Shown here one piece after another: positions 11,439 to 24,496 of a stretch of DNA of 64,000 nt. A program made the translations under genes and the position numbers. The stretch lies in the NCBI GenBank assembly GCA_948474755.1, contig CAOLHI010002129.1, forward strand, positions 144,501 to 208,500, in the 5' to 3' direction. Within the stretch, counting starts at the first letter, position 1, and the number at the start of each line of letters is the position of its first letter. This DNA comes from Ctenosaura bakeri. Taxonomy: Eukaryota; Chordata; Lepidosauria; Squamata; Iguanidae. Under the pieces are notes generated by a model, which saw nothing but the letters and a program-made list of their open reading frames with translations, did not search any database and was not told the origin of the DNA.

Positions 11439-13329
11439 AAAATGAAAACATGTCAGACACAATCAGACCTTGCTATTGAGGCACAAGGAGCTGAATTTGG
11501 TTTGTTGCCAGCTCTGTCCTTAAACCCTTTGCCGTTTTCTTCAGGCATCCTGTTCTCAGTGTCACTACAGACTATAACTTTTACAAGTAGAAATTCTAAC
11601 TTCTTTGACTTTATAGGAAAGTGAGTTTTTTTCACACCCACCCTGAACTGAACCTGAAAGGAAATATGAGTTGTTTGATTTTATCAGTACTGCTCTAAAC
11701 AGTTGGTCACATGGCAGATGGTGCAAAGAGAAAAGAATTGGAACTTATGGTGAAGGCCCTGGGGACACCTGTTGGGTGAAAAGGATTGCCACCAGACTTG
11801 TTCCTGAGCCTTTCTGAGATAAGGGGAAGGTGACTATTTTTGGAATCAACTCTGAGCACATCTCTCCATTTGAGTCATAGGACTTGTGGGGAAGATTCTT
11901 AGGGAAGGCCTCTGTTAATTATTTTAATAGCTGATTGGTTACAGGATATTGGTTATGGCCAGGGAGCAGAGCTGGATGGCTTTTTTCTGGTGACTGGGGA
12001 GAAAGTTTGGGGAGGCTGGCCCAGCATCATATGGGGCAGTTCCCCTTGCAGATCTCATCAACGACTAATAAATGAATCCATTTCTTCAGCTAGTCTTATT
12101 TCCTAGCCCACTTTTGGGCAAGTTTGCCACAGACCAGCTTTCATCCCAGCTCCCCTCCACTGTGTGATAGGAAAATATATCAACCAATCTGGGAATGATG
12201 TGCCATCGCTTCCAATTCTGGCTAAAGTCAGTTGTGGAGAGATGGGAGGGGGTAGCTAGGGGCAAAAATTTACCTGAACCACTGTGTTTTTGGTGAAAGT
12301 TTGGGCATTTTCTAGCTAATTTTGGATATATTTTTTTAGCTGAATAGTTTGTTTATGTTTTGAGGGGTTGCAAGAGTTGGGAGTGTTGGTGCAGCTATGT
12401 GTGCCCTGTGGACTATACATCATCCATGGGCTCTATTTTCTCTATCCCTGTCCTAAATAGTAAGCAAGGCTTAACATCCAATCTGAGGAAGGTGTCTGGA
12501 GAACTGAAGGGCTTCCTCCTTTTTGCAAATTTTGGTAGGCATTTCTTTCTTGCTTCAACAGGTGCATCTAGGCAACATGGGTCTGGTTGTGTATTTGGAA
12601 GCAGATAAAGCACACTTATGGGCATACCTCAGTTGACAAAGCTCCTGATGGTGAAGATTTTGTGCCTTTGGCCCTTCCTTTTCACTCTTTGTCCTATGAT
12701 TAGCTGAAAGTTTGTTTGTTTGTTTGTTTGTTTGTTTGTCTGTTTGAAGTATTGGCAATAGGAGAATGGGTTTTAGTGAATGGGTTGCAGTAGGGTGTCT
12801 GCAGTAAATAATGCAGCAAAGAAAACTTGAGTTGGGAAAGAAGAGGATTCTGCTCTAGTCAAACCTACCATAGCTTTGTGTGCCTACTTTGAACTGGCAA
12901 GGTAGACAGCAGCTCTCTCCAGAATTCCATGCCGAGCAAGGAACAGCAAAACAGAGAGGAGAGCAGATAAACTTGCTTTACCAGCTACCCTCCAACATCT
13001 TTTTAAAAAATCGTACATCTGTAAGTTTGGCCATCAAAATGGAAGTCATAATTAAAATGGAAGGAAGCCAAGGAATGACAAAAAAATCCTGGATATATTT
13101 TGGAAAAAGTCTTCATGTACTCTCTAGAAGGCTTAAGATGTTTTTGTTTACTTATGCAAGGCTCACCTGACCTGGTTTCACATATGCATGTTTTTAGTTT
13201 TGATTAGAAGTTTTTTGTAAGATGTTGAACTTCTCTTCTTTTTGTGGTGTAGGAACCTAACCCTATTTTTCTATGTTATTTCTGCCTCCAGTACTAAATT
13301 TCCTATCAAAGAAATAATTTATTTATTTG
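11439..13329. other. Non-coding gap
   Basis: It holds only the TTTG microsatellite at 12711. No gene signal. Confidence 0.5.
12711..12746 (+). repeat. (TTTG)n microsatellite
   Basis: About eight TTTG units with one TCTG interruption. Confidence 0.95.
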
Positions 13330-14175
13330 AATTTATTTAAAATATCTCTGTATTGATTCCCAAAAGGGCTCCGAAGAAAACAAACAAATAAGAACAATTA
13401 AAACAGTACAGAGATTAAAAAACGTTTTTAAAAAACAGATTTAAATGATCTTTAAAAATTTCTAATAACAATCTTTAAATCCAACTTTAAAACAGTAAAA
13501 GCAGAGCATTTTAAAATGTTACTGTCCATAAAGAATAGTACTGTTTTGGCTGCCAAAACTTAAAAGGGATGGGGCCAGTCTAATTTCCTTAGGTAGGGGT
13601 TCTACAGTCAGCGTGCTGCTGCAGAGAAAACGTCGCTAAGTGAACTCACCAGCCTAACTTCATAAGGTGTTAGGGCATTCAACAGGGTCTCCTCTGAAGG
13701 TCTCAAATTTCTGGCAGGTTCATATGTGAGGAGGCAGTCTTTCAGATAGCCTGGCCTCAAGCCTTTTAGAGTTTTGTAGGTCAAAATCAGCACCTTGAAT
13801 TGAGCTTTGAAGCATACTGGAGGCCAATGTAATTCTCACAAGTCCAGTGTTACATGGTCTGTGGAATGCATACCTGACACTAATATGGCTGCCACATTTT
13901 GCACTAGCTGCAGCTTCCATATGCTTTTCAAGGGCAATCTCATGTAGAATGCATTGCAGTCATCTAATCGGGAGGAAACCAAGACATGAACCATGGTGGC
14001 CAGATCTGTCTTTCCCAGGAAAGGACACAGGTGGTGCACCAGGTGAAGCTGGATAAAGATGTTCCTGGCCTCTGCAACAATCTGGTTTTCCAGGAGCAGT
14101 GTAGGGTCCAGGATTCTTCAGAGGGAGTACAACCCTGTTCAGAATGCCTAAGAATGCATCTACTTTGTTAACTGA
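13330..14175 (-). mobile_element. L2/CR1-clade LINE 3' fragment, antisense
   Basis: Reverse-strand frames at 14039-13836 and 13793-13608 encode the C-terminal ORF2 region: SSRLDDCNAFYMRLPLK, KLQLVQNVAA, then LTYKTLKGLRPGYLKDCL, with several frame breaks. The A/T-rich tail lies at 13330-13500. It is a dead 5'-truncated copy. L2 and CR1 cannot be separated by eye here. Confidence 0.7.
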
Positions 14176-14180
14176 GACAA

Positions 14181-16039
14181 ACATATATTTGGTATTTTTG
14201 TATAGATAAAGATGTCTGAGATAATAAAGTTGTACACGACCAGACCAGACTGTTTAGTTGCAATAAGCAGTCCTTTGGGAAATTCTGTTCCCTAACAGAG
14301 TGCTTCAGCTCTTTGTGTGAAAGGGGCTCTTTATCATCATTTCAAAGCTAGGAAAATGCCTCTCCTCAGCTAAATGGATCACTGCCAGATTGGGTAGCCT
14401 GCTGCTGTTTCAGCTAGCCAGCAGATGGCACTAGTATTATACTCAAAGGGAAAAATTATCTGGAGATGCATGCTAAATATGTATTACACTTGCTATTAAT
14501 TTGGCAAGTCAGCTCTTTGGAGCTCACAGCTTTGATGCATTGTATATCATTTTTATATGATTATGTGGTATATTATTTCTGGAAATGAAAAATAATGTAA
14601 AAGATACCTGGGGTTAAACTTAATCATGTATCCAGAAAAGCTGTTTCCTTCATGCTGAGGAAAATAAAGGCAGCTGATGTTCATAGAAGATATGCAGCAA
14701 GCAAGACAGCAATGCTCTGGCTGATATTTAAGAAAAGGGACTAAGATGGCAACTCTGCATTCAGTTATCTGAACTCAGAGTTGCTTCAGAGTGGGCATGC
14801 ATAGGATTTGATTGTAGTCCTATGTAAGCCTACTCATTGGGCTGGATTTTGACTTAGCCATGGCTAAGCTAGACCTATGGATCCATTGAAGTCAGTGAGA
14901 CTTCACAGGTAACATACTTCTTTGGGTTCAAGGCTTATGTAACTATGATGAGTTCTGGATCCCACCTACCCCTAAAGCTCAGAGAAGTAACACTTCAAAG
15001 GAAGAGTTTCAAGGAGGTTGCAATGTAATAAGGGAAGTAAGTTTCAAACTGTTATATTTCAGGACGTGTGCTAATAATGTCACTTCTAGAGCAGAGTCCT
15101 CAAGAGCCTAATGAGAGGCTCTGTTAATCAAGCTGTATTAATCAGTGCTTATTAAGTCACTGGTAATGAGGCCCCTCCATACCCACTAGGATCTTATCAT
15201 TGTTTTAATCAGGCAATGTGTTTACCTGAATATAGTTATGCCTACCTTCTTCTCCACTGCACATCTCCATTTTCTGCTTACCCTTAAATGAATGAACATA
15301 CTTCCCCCCGTAACAATGTTGTCCTGTTCCTTTGTAACTGTGGGATTAGGTGTAAATTCCAAGGGTGTTAGTCTCTTTTCTGGGAAAAAGGAAGACTGAT
15401 TCAAGTAAGACTCAGTCTCCAGTAGCGGAGTTCATGAGTGAAAATGTGGAATCTCTTGTGTCTTGTGTTAGCCTCTTTTCTGGGAAAGATGAAGACTGGT
15501 TCAATTAACCCTCAGTCTCCTTTAGCAGAGTTCACAAGTGAAAGCGTGGAATCTCTCTGAAATTAGCTTTGGCAAAATAAAACACACAGACGGCATGCAA
15601 ATTCCTTAACTGAAGAACACTTCACTAGTTAACCTGAAAAGTATATCCAAACATAGATACACACATTGCCCGGGCCTTGGCTTCATAGAAGAGAATTTCA
15701 AGTAAGGGGCCACCTCAGTAGAGTTGACACCCAATATTTTGAGGGAGGAAGAGAGAAAGAGAGAAGAGTCTTTTATGTGGCTGTGGACACACCTTGATAG
15801 TTTTCTGGTCTTACAGTGTGGTTGTTAGATAAATAAATACACCAATCACCATGCATTACCATTGGGTGACTGGGCAAATGAGGCAAATTCTAGAAACACT
15901 ATGTTTCTGTGCATGCAGGGAGGCCCTACTGTCCAAAGCCCCTATGCTCTAATAGCAAATGGGGGAGGGGGTTGTAGAGAGAATGCTTCACTGATCAGGA
16001 TTTTCCAATATTAACATTTGACTGGATGTCAGTTGCCTG
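14181..16039. other. Non-coding gap with a tandem duplication
   Basis: Apart from the 100-bp tandem repeat at 15365 it holds no recognised element. The sequence 15570-15900, with AATAAAACACACAG and purine-rich GAGGAAGAGAGAAAGAGAGA, might be an old LTR, but I cannot support that. Confidence 0.4.
15365..15556 (+). repeat. Two-copy tandem repeat, 100-bp period
   Basis: GTGTTAGTCTCTTTTCTGGG at 15365 recurs as GTGTTAGCCTCTTTTCTGGG at 15465, and both copies end GTGGAATCTCT. Differences at about one base in seven indicate an old duplication. Confidence 0.8.
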
Positions 16040-16910
16040 TTTCAGAGTGATAACCCCTGAATTAAGGAGAGGTCATATCACAGTATGGGGACTACCACAA
16101 AGAAGACTCTCTTGCAGGCCACCATATGATGCACCCCATTTAAACACTACAGAACTCCAAATGGTAACCCCCATGAATGGTCCAGTCTGTATACTCTTTG
16201 AGATCTCCTGGTCCAAGTTGTTCAGCTCCTTATGAATTAAAAACAGGAGCTCAGTTTGGTAGTGAACAGCCATCCAGTGTGTGTTCATAGTAGAGTGATC
16301 TAAGAACCATCCTTAGTAGCTGTATTTAATATTAGCAGCAGCTTCCATGTTAAAAGTGCAACAATGCTTAGCACAGAAGAACCTAGAAGGCCTTGCAGTG
16401 GGACAGCAGTAATAGAGTTAGTTAGTTAGGGTGACCCAGTGTGTCCTCCCTTTTGGCTCTAGTGATATCCCTCTGTGATATAAACTCTTAGGGTTTTCTC
16501 TGTTTCTTCTCTTTGACCCTTCCCTTCTTCTTCCCAGAAGTCCTTCCTGAGAATGCTAGACTAGACAGCCCCCAGTAACTTTCCTATCTTAGCATGGAGT
16601 TCCTTTAATAAAGCATAAGTTTCTTTTTTCTTTTAAGCCATGAGATCTTGCTCCTTAATCAACTCCACTGCTCTGCTGCAAATAGGCACTCTCTAACATT
16701 CCATACCAACCCGGAGGGCAACTTCAGCGACAGTGCTTTGTAACAATCCAGTATAAAAATCACTAATACATGAACCACTGTGACTTCATGTTTTCTCTCC
16801 AGGAATTGGTGTGGCTTGTGCACCAGCCAAATTTCATAAAAGGTACTTCTAGTCTCACCTGTCCCTCCAGTGTATAGAAATCTGACATATTTATCAGGCA
16901 ACTTTCTGGA
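16040..16910 (-). mobile_element. Very degenerate L2/CR1-clade LINE pieces, antisense
   Basis: The reverse strand at 16901-16690 reads HQFLERKHEVTVVHVLVIFI and LDCYKALSLKLP, like the LERKDLATVVHALVISRLDYCNALYVGLP region of L2-type ORF2. At 16288-16190 it reads HWMAVHYQTELLFLIHK, like LHWLPVRYRIEFKLLLLTHK. About 380 unassigned bases with an AATAAA at 16607 lie between and may be a separate insertion. Confidence 0.35.
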
Positions 16911-17255
16911 CTAGGTCTACCCAAAGCTGAAAACATAGAGAAGCATATTTGTTCAAAAGCAACAAATATAATAATTTAATAAGATAATATTGGAAAGACA
17001 GGATATAAGTGTTAATAATATTAATGACTACAACATTAAAAATTAATAATTAAAATAATACATTAAAATTCAGCCTGCTTGAAAGCCAGTTCTGTAGCCA
17101 CAGGAGTAAAACAGAAGCATGACCAATGAAGCACAACAGTTAAAAGAGGTGAGTGATCCAAGCCTTTAAAAATATGGCTTGCCTTCACTGTCGGGGTACC
17201 CTGAGCTGAAAAAATGATTTAACGCAAGAAAAGTTTAACAGATCTATTACTTTTT

Positions 17256-19490
17256 TTTATTATTTATTTATTTGATTTATATACTGCCTTCCTCCTTATG
17301 CAGGACCCAAAGCAGCCTCTAGCAATTAAAATACCAACAAGATACAATTGAAACATTATATAAAAATTTAGAAAGAAGTAAATAACAGTATGATTAAAAT
17401 AATATAAAAACACTGATCGGGGGGGGGGACATATCCCCACCACAAACACTTTCTGTCACAAGATTTTCAGTCAAAGATCTGCCTGAATAAAAGGGTTTTT
17501 GCCGACCAGTGAAAGGAAAGGAGAGAGGTGCCAACCAAACCTCCTGTGAGAAGGAAATCCACAACCTGGGAGCAGCCACTAGGAAGGCTCCCTCCTGTGT
17601 CCTCACCAAATGTGCCTGTAATAGTAGTGGGACAAAAGGGAATCCTTCTTCCAAACATATTAAAACTCAGACAGGCTCTTATAGGGAGATACAGTCTTTC
17701 AGATCATGTGGACCCAAACCTTGTAGGGTTTTAGAGGTCATAACCAGCAATTCTACCTCAAAGTGGACAGGTAGCCAGTGAAGCTTTTCGAAAGTGACTG
17801 AGAGGCCTGGAATAACCAACAGGGAGACACTCCCCCTATCTAGTTCCCTGTGTAGGTCACACACCAAGGTGACCAAAGCTGCCTCAGTCCCATAGCCAGG
17901 CCCAAAAACCAGATGGAAATGGATCTAAATAAGATGAATCCAGATAATCAGTTTCATCCAGAAACCCTTCGAGCTGAGAGGCTACCACACATCCAGAACA
18001 CTGTCCAAAAAAAGAGATGTTGGAGACTGGCCAGCAATTATGTAGTGAAGTTGGGTTCAGGGAAGAGGGGTTTTGTTTTGTTTTTTCAGTGAAGGCCTCA
18101 CACCAGGCTCTTTTAGACAGAATGGAACTCTGCTTTGCTGCAGTGAGGCACTCACCTCTCTTCTTATCCTTCTGGCTGCTTTTATAAGCCAGAAGGAACA
18201 TGGGCCTAGTATGCATGTGGTGGCTCTGACATCTCTAAAGATCCTGCCCACATCCTCAGGCAGCACAAACTAAAATGTATCCAATAACACAGGACAAGCA
18301 GGAGCTAAGATAACATGCACTGGACATGTATTAACCACAGCATTCAAGTTGGAGAAGATCTGGATGATTTTATATGGAAAGCGTCAAGTAAATTCTTCAT
18401 AGAAGACTTCCTACTGCCCTTGTGAGGCAGAGCATAAAAAACCCAGGACTAGTCAAGACAGCTTCAGTGGATGACACTTGTACGGTACCTTTTTTTCCTG
18501 TCACCATCATCACAACATAAGCTTTGCAACAGACTCTATCCAGTGTTGGGTTGAACTCACTCTGAATATTCCACTACTGATGTTCTAGTCTCTGTTCTAC
18601 TTGTTTTTATTACTACCAGCTCCCTAGTAAACCAGGGGATTTGCTTGACTCCATTCTGTGGGAGGTGACGCTTAGAAGCAATTGTGTCCACCTTGGCCAT
18701 TTCCCTTTTCTGGAGATCAACTAGGGCTTCAATAGGACCATCTGGTGAGGCAGCAGGGAAGGCACCAAGAGCCATCAGGAATCCATCCTGATCCATAAGC
18801 TGCCTGGGCAGACCATCTTTATCACTTCCACCCACCCCTGCAGAGACTTAGAGTCCCCATGAGTCTCAAAACCCATGAGGTAAGGATCTGCCCATGGCAA
18901 TGGAACTATGCACACAGATCACCATCATCCTACCCAGCACAGAAAACCAGGTCCAGAATGTGTCCTGTGACACGGGTGGCACTAGATACTATTTGGGAAA
19001 GTCCCATGGTTGTCATTAATGACATGAAGTCCTGAGCCACTCCTGGAAGAGCAGTCTCAGAATGGATGTTGCAGTCTTCCAGGATAACAAGTGGAGGAGA
19101 TTCCAACACCACCACTGAGCCAGCTCAGGAAGAGAGACTGTTGAGTAATAAGGTGGGCAGTACAGCAACAGAATCCTTGCTCTGTCCCTGCAACCCACCT
19201 TCAAAAAAACAAAAACAACAACAACACAATCTTGACAGACTGTTGGGCAGGGCATGTGGTAAGAGAGATGGAATCCCAATAGACCAATACCACACAACCC
19301 CCTACCTGTCAGGCCTCCCCTGCTGCTTCACAGAGAACCCAGGTGGACAAAGCTGGGAGAGATTCACCAGCAGCAGCAGCTTCATCCAGCCAGGTCTGTG
19401 TAATGCAAGCCTGGCCAGCATTCTCATCCAAAATCAAGTTCTAGATCAAGGATGTTTTTCCATTTACCAATGTGGCCTTGAGCAATAGCA
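17256..19490 (-). mobile_element. Internally deleted L2/CR1-clade LINE, antisense, with endonuclease and partial RT
   Basis: Read right to left the domains come in ORF2 order: endonuclease-like ARILLLYCPPYYSTVSLPEL and LVILEDCNIHSE...GHILDLVF (19250-18930); the linker LPRQLMDQDGFLMAL (18830-18560); start of the reverse transcriptase, PVSNISFFGQCSGCVVASQL and GFLDETDYLD (18100-17890), then LHRELDRGSVSLLV (17850-17800). It then jumps to LHWLPVHFEVELLVMTSKTL (17790-17680) and APRLWISFSQEVWLAP...FYSGRS (17590-17450). The central catalytic RT part is absent, and stops and frameshifts are frequent. The tail is TTATTTATTTATTTGATTTA (17260-17280). Confidence 0.75.
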
Positions 19491-21124
19491 TTTACAGTAC
19501 AGGGGGGCCATTGCCATGGCTGTCCACACTGTTTGAAGTTGGGGACAGTTTGAGGTCAACAAGTGTCCTCTGGCCTTCCCCTTCCCCGTTACAACACACT
19601 GGGTCATTCTCCTTTACTCACCATTTATATTTGCTGTCACCAAGAGGTAGGATATTTTTAGAATTTTTAAAGATTTTTTAAAAATTAAAAACACTCCTCT
19701 ATCCTCCAACCAAGGGGACTATCCCTCATCCTCACTGTACCCCCAAAGTGGCTTCCCCCCAAAGAGAACGCCTTTTGGTGGTGACCCTAGCAGTCGCAGA
19801 CCCACCACTTCAAATAGCTAGCTTTTAACTCCTTTCAGGAAGGGGACAAATGGAGGTGAATAGCTGGCACAGTATCTGCAGATCTGGTTCTGTTGGGAAC
19901 AGATGACAGGCAGCTGTCCACAGAGAGAGAAGGAAACAGACAGACCAGCAACAGAGAGGCAGACAGGCAGGAAGAAAGCCTCTCTCCTCTCTGAGGCATG
20001 GTAGGGGTGATGACAATGTGGGTTTTCCCCCCTGCTCTGCTGACTCCCTCTGAACTGGAACAATATCTTACCAGCCAGATGTGAAGTTTGGAAAAATTAT
20101 GTAAAATCTTTATTGACCCTATACCTATGTCTTCAACAACACCAAACAACAGCAAAGCTTTTCCAATCTCATGGTTGCTGTACCCTGAAAGGTTCATCTG
20201 CTTCATTTCAGCATGTCAGCCTTTTGTTACAGGAGCAAAATTGGCAAAACAGTTACCTAACCTTTTGCCCCCAAATGTGAAGGTTGTCAGTCCTTATATT
20301 TAAGAGGGTGTTCATCTGTCCAAGAAATGTGCTAGGAAACTGAGTTCAGCATTTGAGATTTGAACTTTCCCACACAAGATGTATGATGCTTTTCAAGAGA
20401 TTATTAAAACATATGTACAACAAATGTCCATTTGTTTCTTTCATTAGCAGTAACGGAACCAAGCAGGGCAGTCCTCTTTAGTCAATGCCTATCGCATATT
20501 ACCACAAGATGGCAGCCTAACAATGCATGCTTTCATGGCAAAGCACCATTTCTGTCTAATTCTCTTCCTAGATTTTTAAATGGATTATAAATGGAATCCT
20601 GTTCTGCTAGCAACTGCTTCTCTTGCTTTGATCAATGCTCCACTTTCGATGACAATTAGCTGGTTTTAACGTCTGACTTGGCTGTATCTATTGCTTATGG
20701 AAATGGTCCAGCTGAGATTTATCTTCTGGCTCCACTCCATTCTGGCAACTTGTCTTCATAGTACCTTGCAGTGTCTTGATTTGTTTCATGCAAGGTAGCA
20801 CTCTACAGCAGGTGTGGAAGGACTTCAGCTTTATGCGTTTACTTCATTTATTTCTGACTGTCCAAGAATCACCGAGTGAAGCCAATTGAATAGGTGTAAG
20901 ATGAGCTGCAATATGATGGCTCAAGGCAAAGCCTTGTGCTTCCTGTATATGACACACTGAAATAAGAGCTTGGAACTTCTAAATACTTTAACTTCCAGAA
21001 TTGCCTGACCATGGGCCCTGCTGGCTAAGATATTCAGGTAATTGTCAATCAAATCTTGTTTTGCTTTTTTCCAAGCTCCAAGCTAAGAACAGGAATATTT
21101 ATCAGGAGTGGGAGAAATTTTTGT
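19491..21124. other. Non-coding gap
   Basis: No gene is recognised. A reverse AATAAA (TTTATT at about 20109) looked like the end of an antisense retrocopy, but no poly(A) tail or identifiable protein supports it. Confidence 0.4.
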
Positions 21125-21385
21125 TGGTACTATTTTTAGATGATTATTTTAGTATTTATTAATTACATGCTATCTCGCCTCTTCTCCAAGAAACTTAAGA
21201 TGATATACATCACTCTCCTGTTTCCCACATTATTCTCACAAGAACTCTATGAGGAAGGTCACATTGAGTGGGTGGCTAGTGCAACATCATCCTATGGTTT
21301 TGAGGATCAGTGGGAACTAGAACTTCAGTTTCCCATGTGTCGGCCCAACAGTCTGACCACTACACCACATATGCTTTCCAACCTA
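21125..21385 (-). mobile_element. tRNA-derived SINE with L2-type tail, antisense
   Basis: The left part, ATTTATTAATTACATGC with CTATCTCGCCTCTTCTCC and AAACTTAAGATGATATACAT, is an L2-like tail in reverse. The right part, AGTTTCCCATGTGTCGG with CAGTCTGACCACTACACCAC, is a reversed tRNA-like head with box B and box A remnants. The arrangement fits MIR-like SINEs moved by L2. Confidence 0.5.
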
Positions 21386-22383
21386 CTGAAAATCACCCAG
21401 AGAGCTAGCAGTAGATCCTGATGTAAAGTCACTGCCCATCTCAGCTTTAGAGAATGTGGGCTTAAGACCACCATGTAAATATACATTATAGCACACTGAC
21501 TGGTTCTGAGAACGCAGGATATAAATCAGAGTTTAGTAACAGATGGGTGAATATGTCACACAGAGAAATGTCAGCTAGGTAGAAGTTGGTAGAATTACTT
21601 CTACCATCACATTTACTCTGCAGAGCTGCTGCTGAGAAACATAACAGGAGAAACATGATATCTGCTTAACACCATCCTGTTGTTACCATTTTGGATGTCT
21701 CCCAAAAAGTTGTAAATACCGTGGCCACACGTCCTTTTGTAGTATGTCATAATCACTGGTGAAGCATTCTCCACATACGCAGCATAGACATTTGAACGAG
21801 GGTTCCTATAAGCAGTCCTTCAGGCAAAAGTGGAGGAGCCTGCCAATAGCTGCAGTAGCAGTTTCTACTCTTTTTTCACTGATTCTAAAGGTGTGAGAAG
21901 TCTTTTCCAGGCTGTTATCCAGGACTTCTTGTGTGGCTGGAAAACTCTTTGGTGGATTACCACCAGGTTTAAGTATGTCTTGGACAAATGGATGCTGTCA
22001 GTGGAACACTAGGAGGTAGCTTTGTGACTTCTTTGCGGTGCGTTGACATGTGTCTTGAGAGCACTTCCATCTAGAGACAGAGCAATGATCCACAATTCTT
22101 CCATTTTGAGGAGAAAAGTAAAAAAGTTAATAATTTTTAGGCTCTGAAAACAAGGCAGTGAGCCCACCCATCTTCAAACAACTTTACACCCGCTTTTCAG
22201 TGTGTCATACATCATCATTTTGAAGACAGAAACTGGAAATCCAAGACTGAAAGGCAACAAGGTAAGAAAAAAACATCTTTTTTACGTAAAGGACAGTGAA
22301 GCTTCTGAAATAGATTCAGTTCCCCATTGTTGTACATTTATATCAACTGTAATGGCAGGTGATGGCTTCCATGTCTGGCTTTT

Positions 22384-22520
22384 TGTCTGAACTTTAGAGG
22401 AGTTGTGCAAGGTGCTGAACCTGTTTGGGGATAGGGTTTGGCACCTTGCATAACTTCTATAAAGTTTGGACTAAAGCCCAAAGTAGATTCACAGTGCCAC
22501 TGGCCCAGAAGCCATCAACT
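22384..22520 (+). repeat. Dispersed repeat of unknown class, copy 1
   Basis: GTCTGAACTTTAGAGGAGTT, TTTGGCACCTTGCATAAC, TTCTATAAAGTTTGGACTAA and TTCACAGTGCCACTGGCC align in order with 30950-31085. Not assigned to a family. Confidence 0.5.
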
Positions 22521-23413
22521 GCTGCTAGATGAAGACGTTCAGCTCCTCTGTTTCATATTGTATAGCTCTTTATTTTTTTTTCACATAATTTTTGCCATAT
22601 AAAAAGAAGTACTATAGTAAATGTTAATTGTAGAATTGATGCATCACTGGAGAGGATTTTGTTCATCATCAAAACTGCATGTTAGCAAGATTCAGGGTGT
22701 ATCTTATTTCAGGGCCTAAATTTGACTTTAGTCCCAACTTAAACAATCCCAACTGAATCAATGGGAACTTTATAAGTCAACACTTACGTAAGTTCCATTG
22801 ATTCAATAGGTCAGCTGTAACTTCTGTCTTGTTCACACACACAAAAATGTGATAGTCCCACAGTTCCATCCTTTGGGCTGCTGTCACTTGCCCTTTGACC
22901 CTCAAAATCCCTCCCTGGACCTGGTGCTCAGGCCTCAAGGTGATTCCTATGCTGGACAAATGGCTGCCTTGACTGGTGGATTCAATGTGGTAAGCTTCAG
23001 CAGTCTTTTTATCAGTTCTTCAACTGAACAGTTAGTCCAGTTACGGAAAACTGTAAACATTGTTTTAGGCTTTGTTTGGATTGTCTACCCTATCTTGCAA
23101 AAGGATGAAGAAAACCAGCCATAACAACAACAGCAACAACAGGAAAGAATAGTAGTCAGCCCTATTTATCCTTGCAGATTTCTATGTTGTTTTTTTGCAA
23201 CCCCGTACACGTTTACCTAAAAATATGCCCAGTTGAATTCACTGGGGAGGGGGCTTCTGAGTAGATTTACATAGGAATATGTCATAGGTGAACTCAACTC
23301 TTGGCAGAGCAAATGTTTTTAAAAACAGTGTTTTTCTTTATCATCATCTTTATCATCACAAAAATGGATCACATGCCATTTGTATGAATTCACAGAGGAC
23401 CACTCAAAGAACC

Positions 23414-23495
23414 ATGTCTACACGGAAGCAACCTGTTCTTCTCTTTTGTGCTGTCTCTTTGCTTGCATTCTCTTTTGCTCTTGGACTGAACAAAG
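23414..23495 (+). other. Speculative first coding exon with signal peptide
   Basis: ATG with C-C at -1/-2 and A at -3 opens a 27-codon frame, MSTRKQPVLLFCAVSLLAFS followed by FALGLNK: a basic n-region, a hydrophobic core and an SFA cleavage-like site. It ends at AAAG|GTATGT, a good splice donor, in phase 1. No family is recognised and frames of this size are common here by chance. A possible partner exon is at 26934. Confidence 0.15.
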
Positions 23496-23741
23496 GTATG
23501 TGAGATTAACAGAGACTATGTCCTTTTCTCCTACACTGGAATTGATTCTAAAAACATGACAGTTAATGTCCAATTGGAAAAAGAACATCTACTTTTAGTC
23601 AGCTTTACAGATACTTTTTTTTTACACTGAAAGTTTCTTATGAATCATTTTATCAGTTGCACTATCTTGTGTTTACATTGAAACCATTATGCATACCTGT
23701 GTATTAAATGCTGTCCCTTATATGCTCTTTGTGTAAAACAA

Positions 23742-23759
23742 ACACACACACACACACAC
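23742..23759 (+). repeat. (AC)n microsatellite
   Basis: Nine AC units, uninterrupted. Confidence 0.95.
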
Positions 23760-24496
23760 CTTCTTGGTTTCATAAGAGAACCTAGAATAGTAAAGGTAAA
23801 TGTGTGTCCATGTGTGTAGATTTTATTTTGTACCATTGCTCCAGGACTATGGAACCCAAAATCTTGAAATTTGGCATAAGTACTAAGGATACCCCAGGGA
23901 TTATATATCTGTTTTTTTAAGATAAATTAATTTTGTTAATTAAAATCAGTCTATAGCTGGTTTTAATAATCCCGTCATGCTTCTCAAATTCTCTAGACCA
24001 CAACTTTTCCAGGGAAAAAAGGGGCATTCTATCTCACCCAGCAAAGTGAAGACAATTCACCTTTTCACTAGGTAGCGCCCCCATCCCCTGCACTGTTTAA
24101 TATGAAATACCAGATTCATCTGGAAGTAAATTTCTAATTACCACTATGTCCCTCTCCACATCTTCCTCAGAATTTTTGTTGGTCTGCACAATCCCTGTGA
24201 GAACTCACAGACAGAAAATTGGCCCCTGTAACCACCAGAGTTTCATACTGCAGTATATGTGATAAGATAAGCAATCGTTTTAGGGAAGTCTTACTTTATA
24301 AACTGATAGATGGGTGTATGTATTTGAATGTGCATAAAATTTCCAAGGAGGACATCTAAACATTAGAGTTGATAGTGTCTCAGAAGGACCAGTGCATCCT
24401 TGGAAACTCCACAGCATTTCTGTTATTAGGCTGAGATCTGCAATACTTCAATATCAAAAATGTATGCACAGTATGTGATGAATATATGCATGTGCA

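Noticed and set aside
20080..20300. Antisense processed pseudogene ending in AATAAA
   Set aside because: No poly(A) tail, target duplication or identifiable protein.
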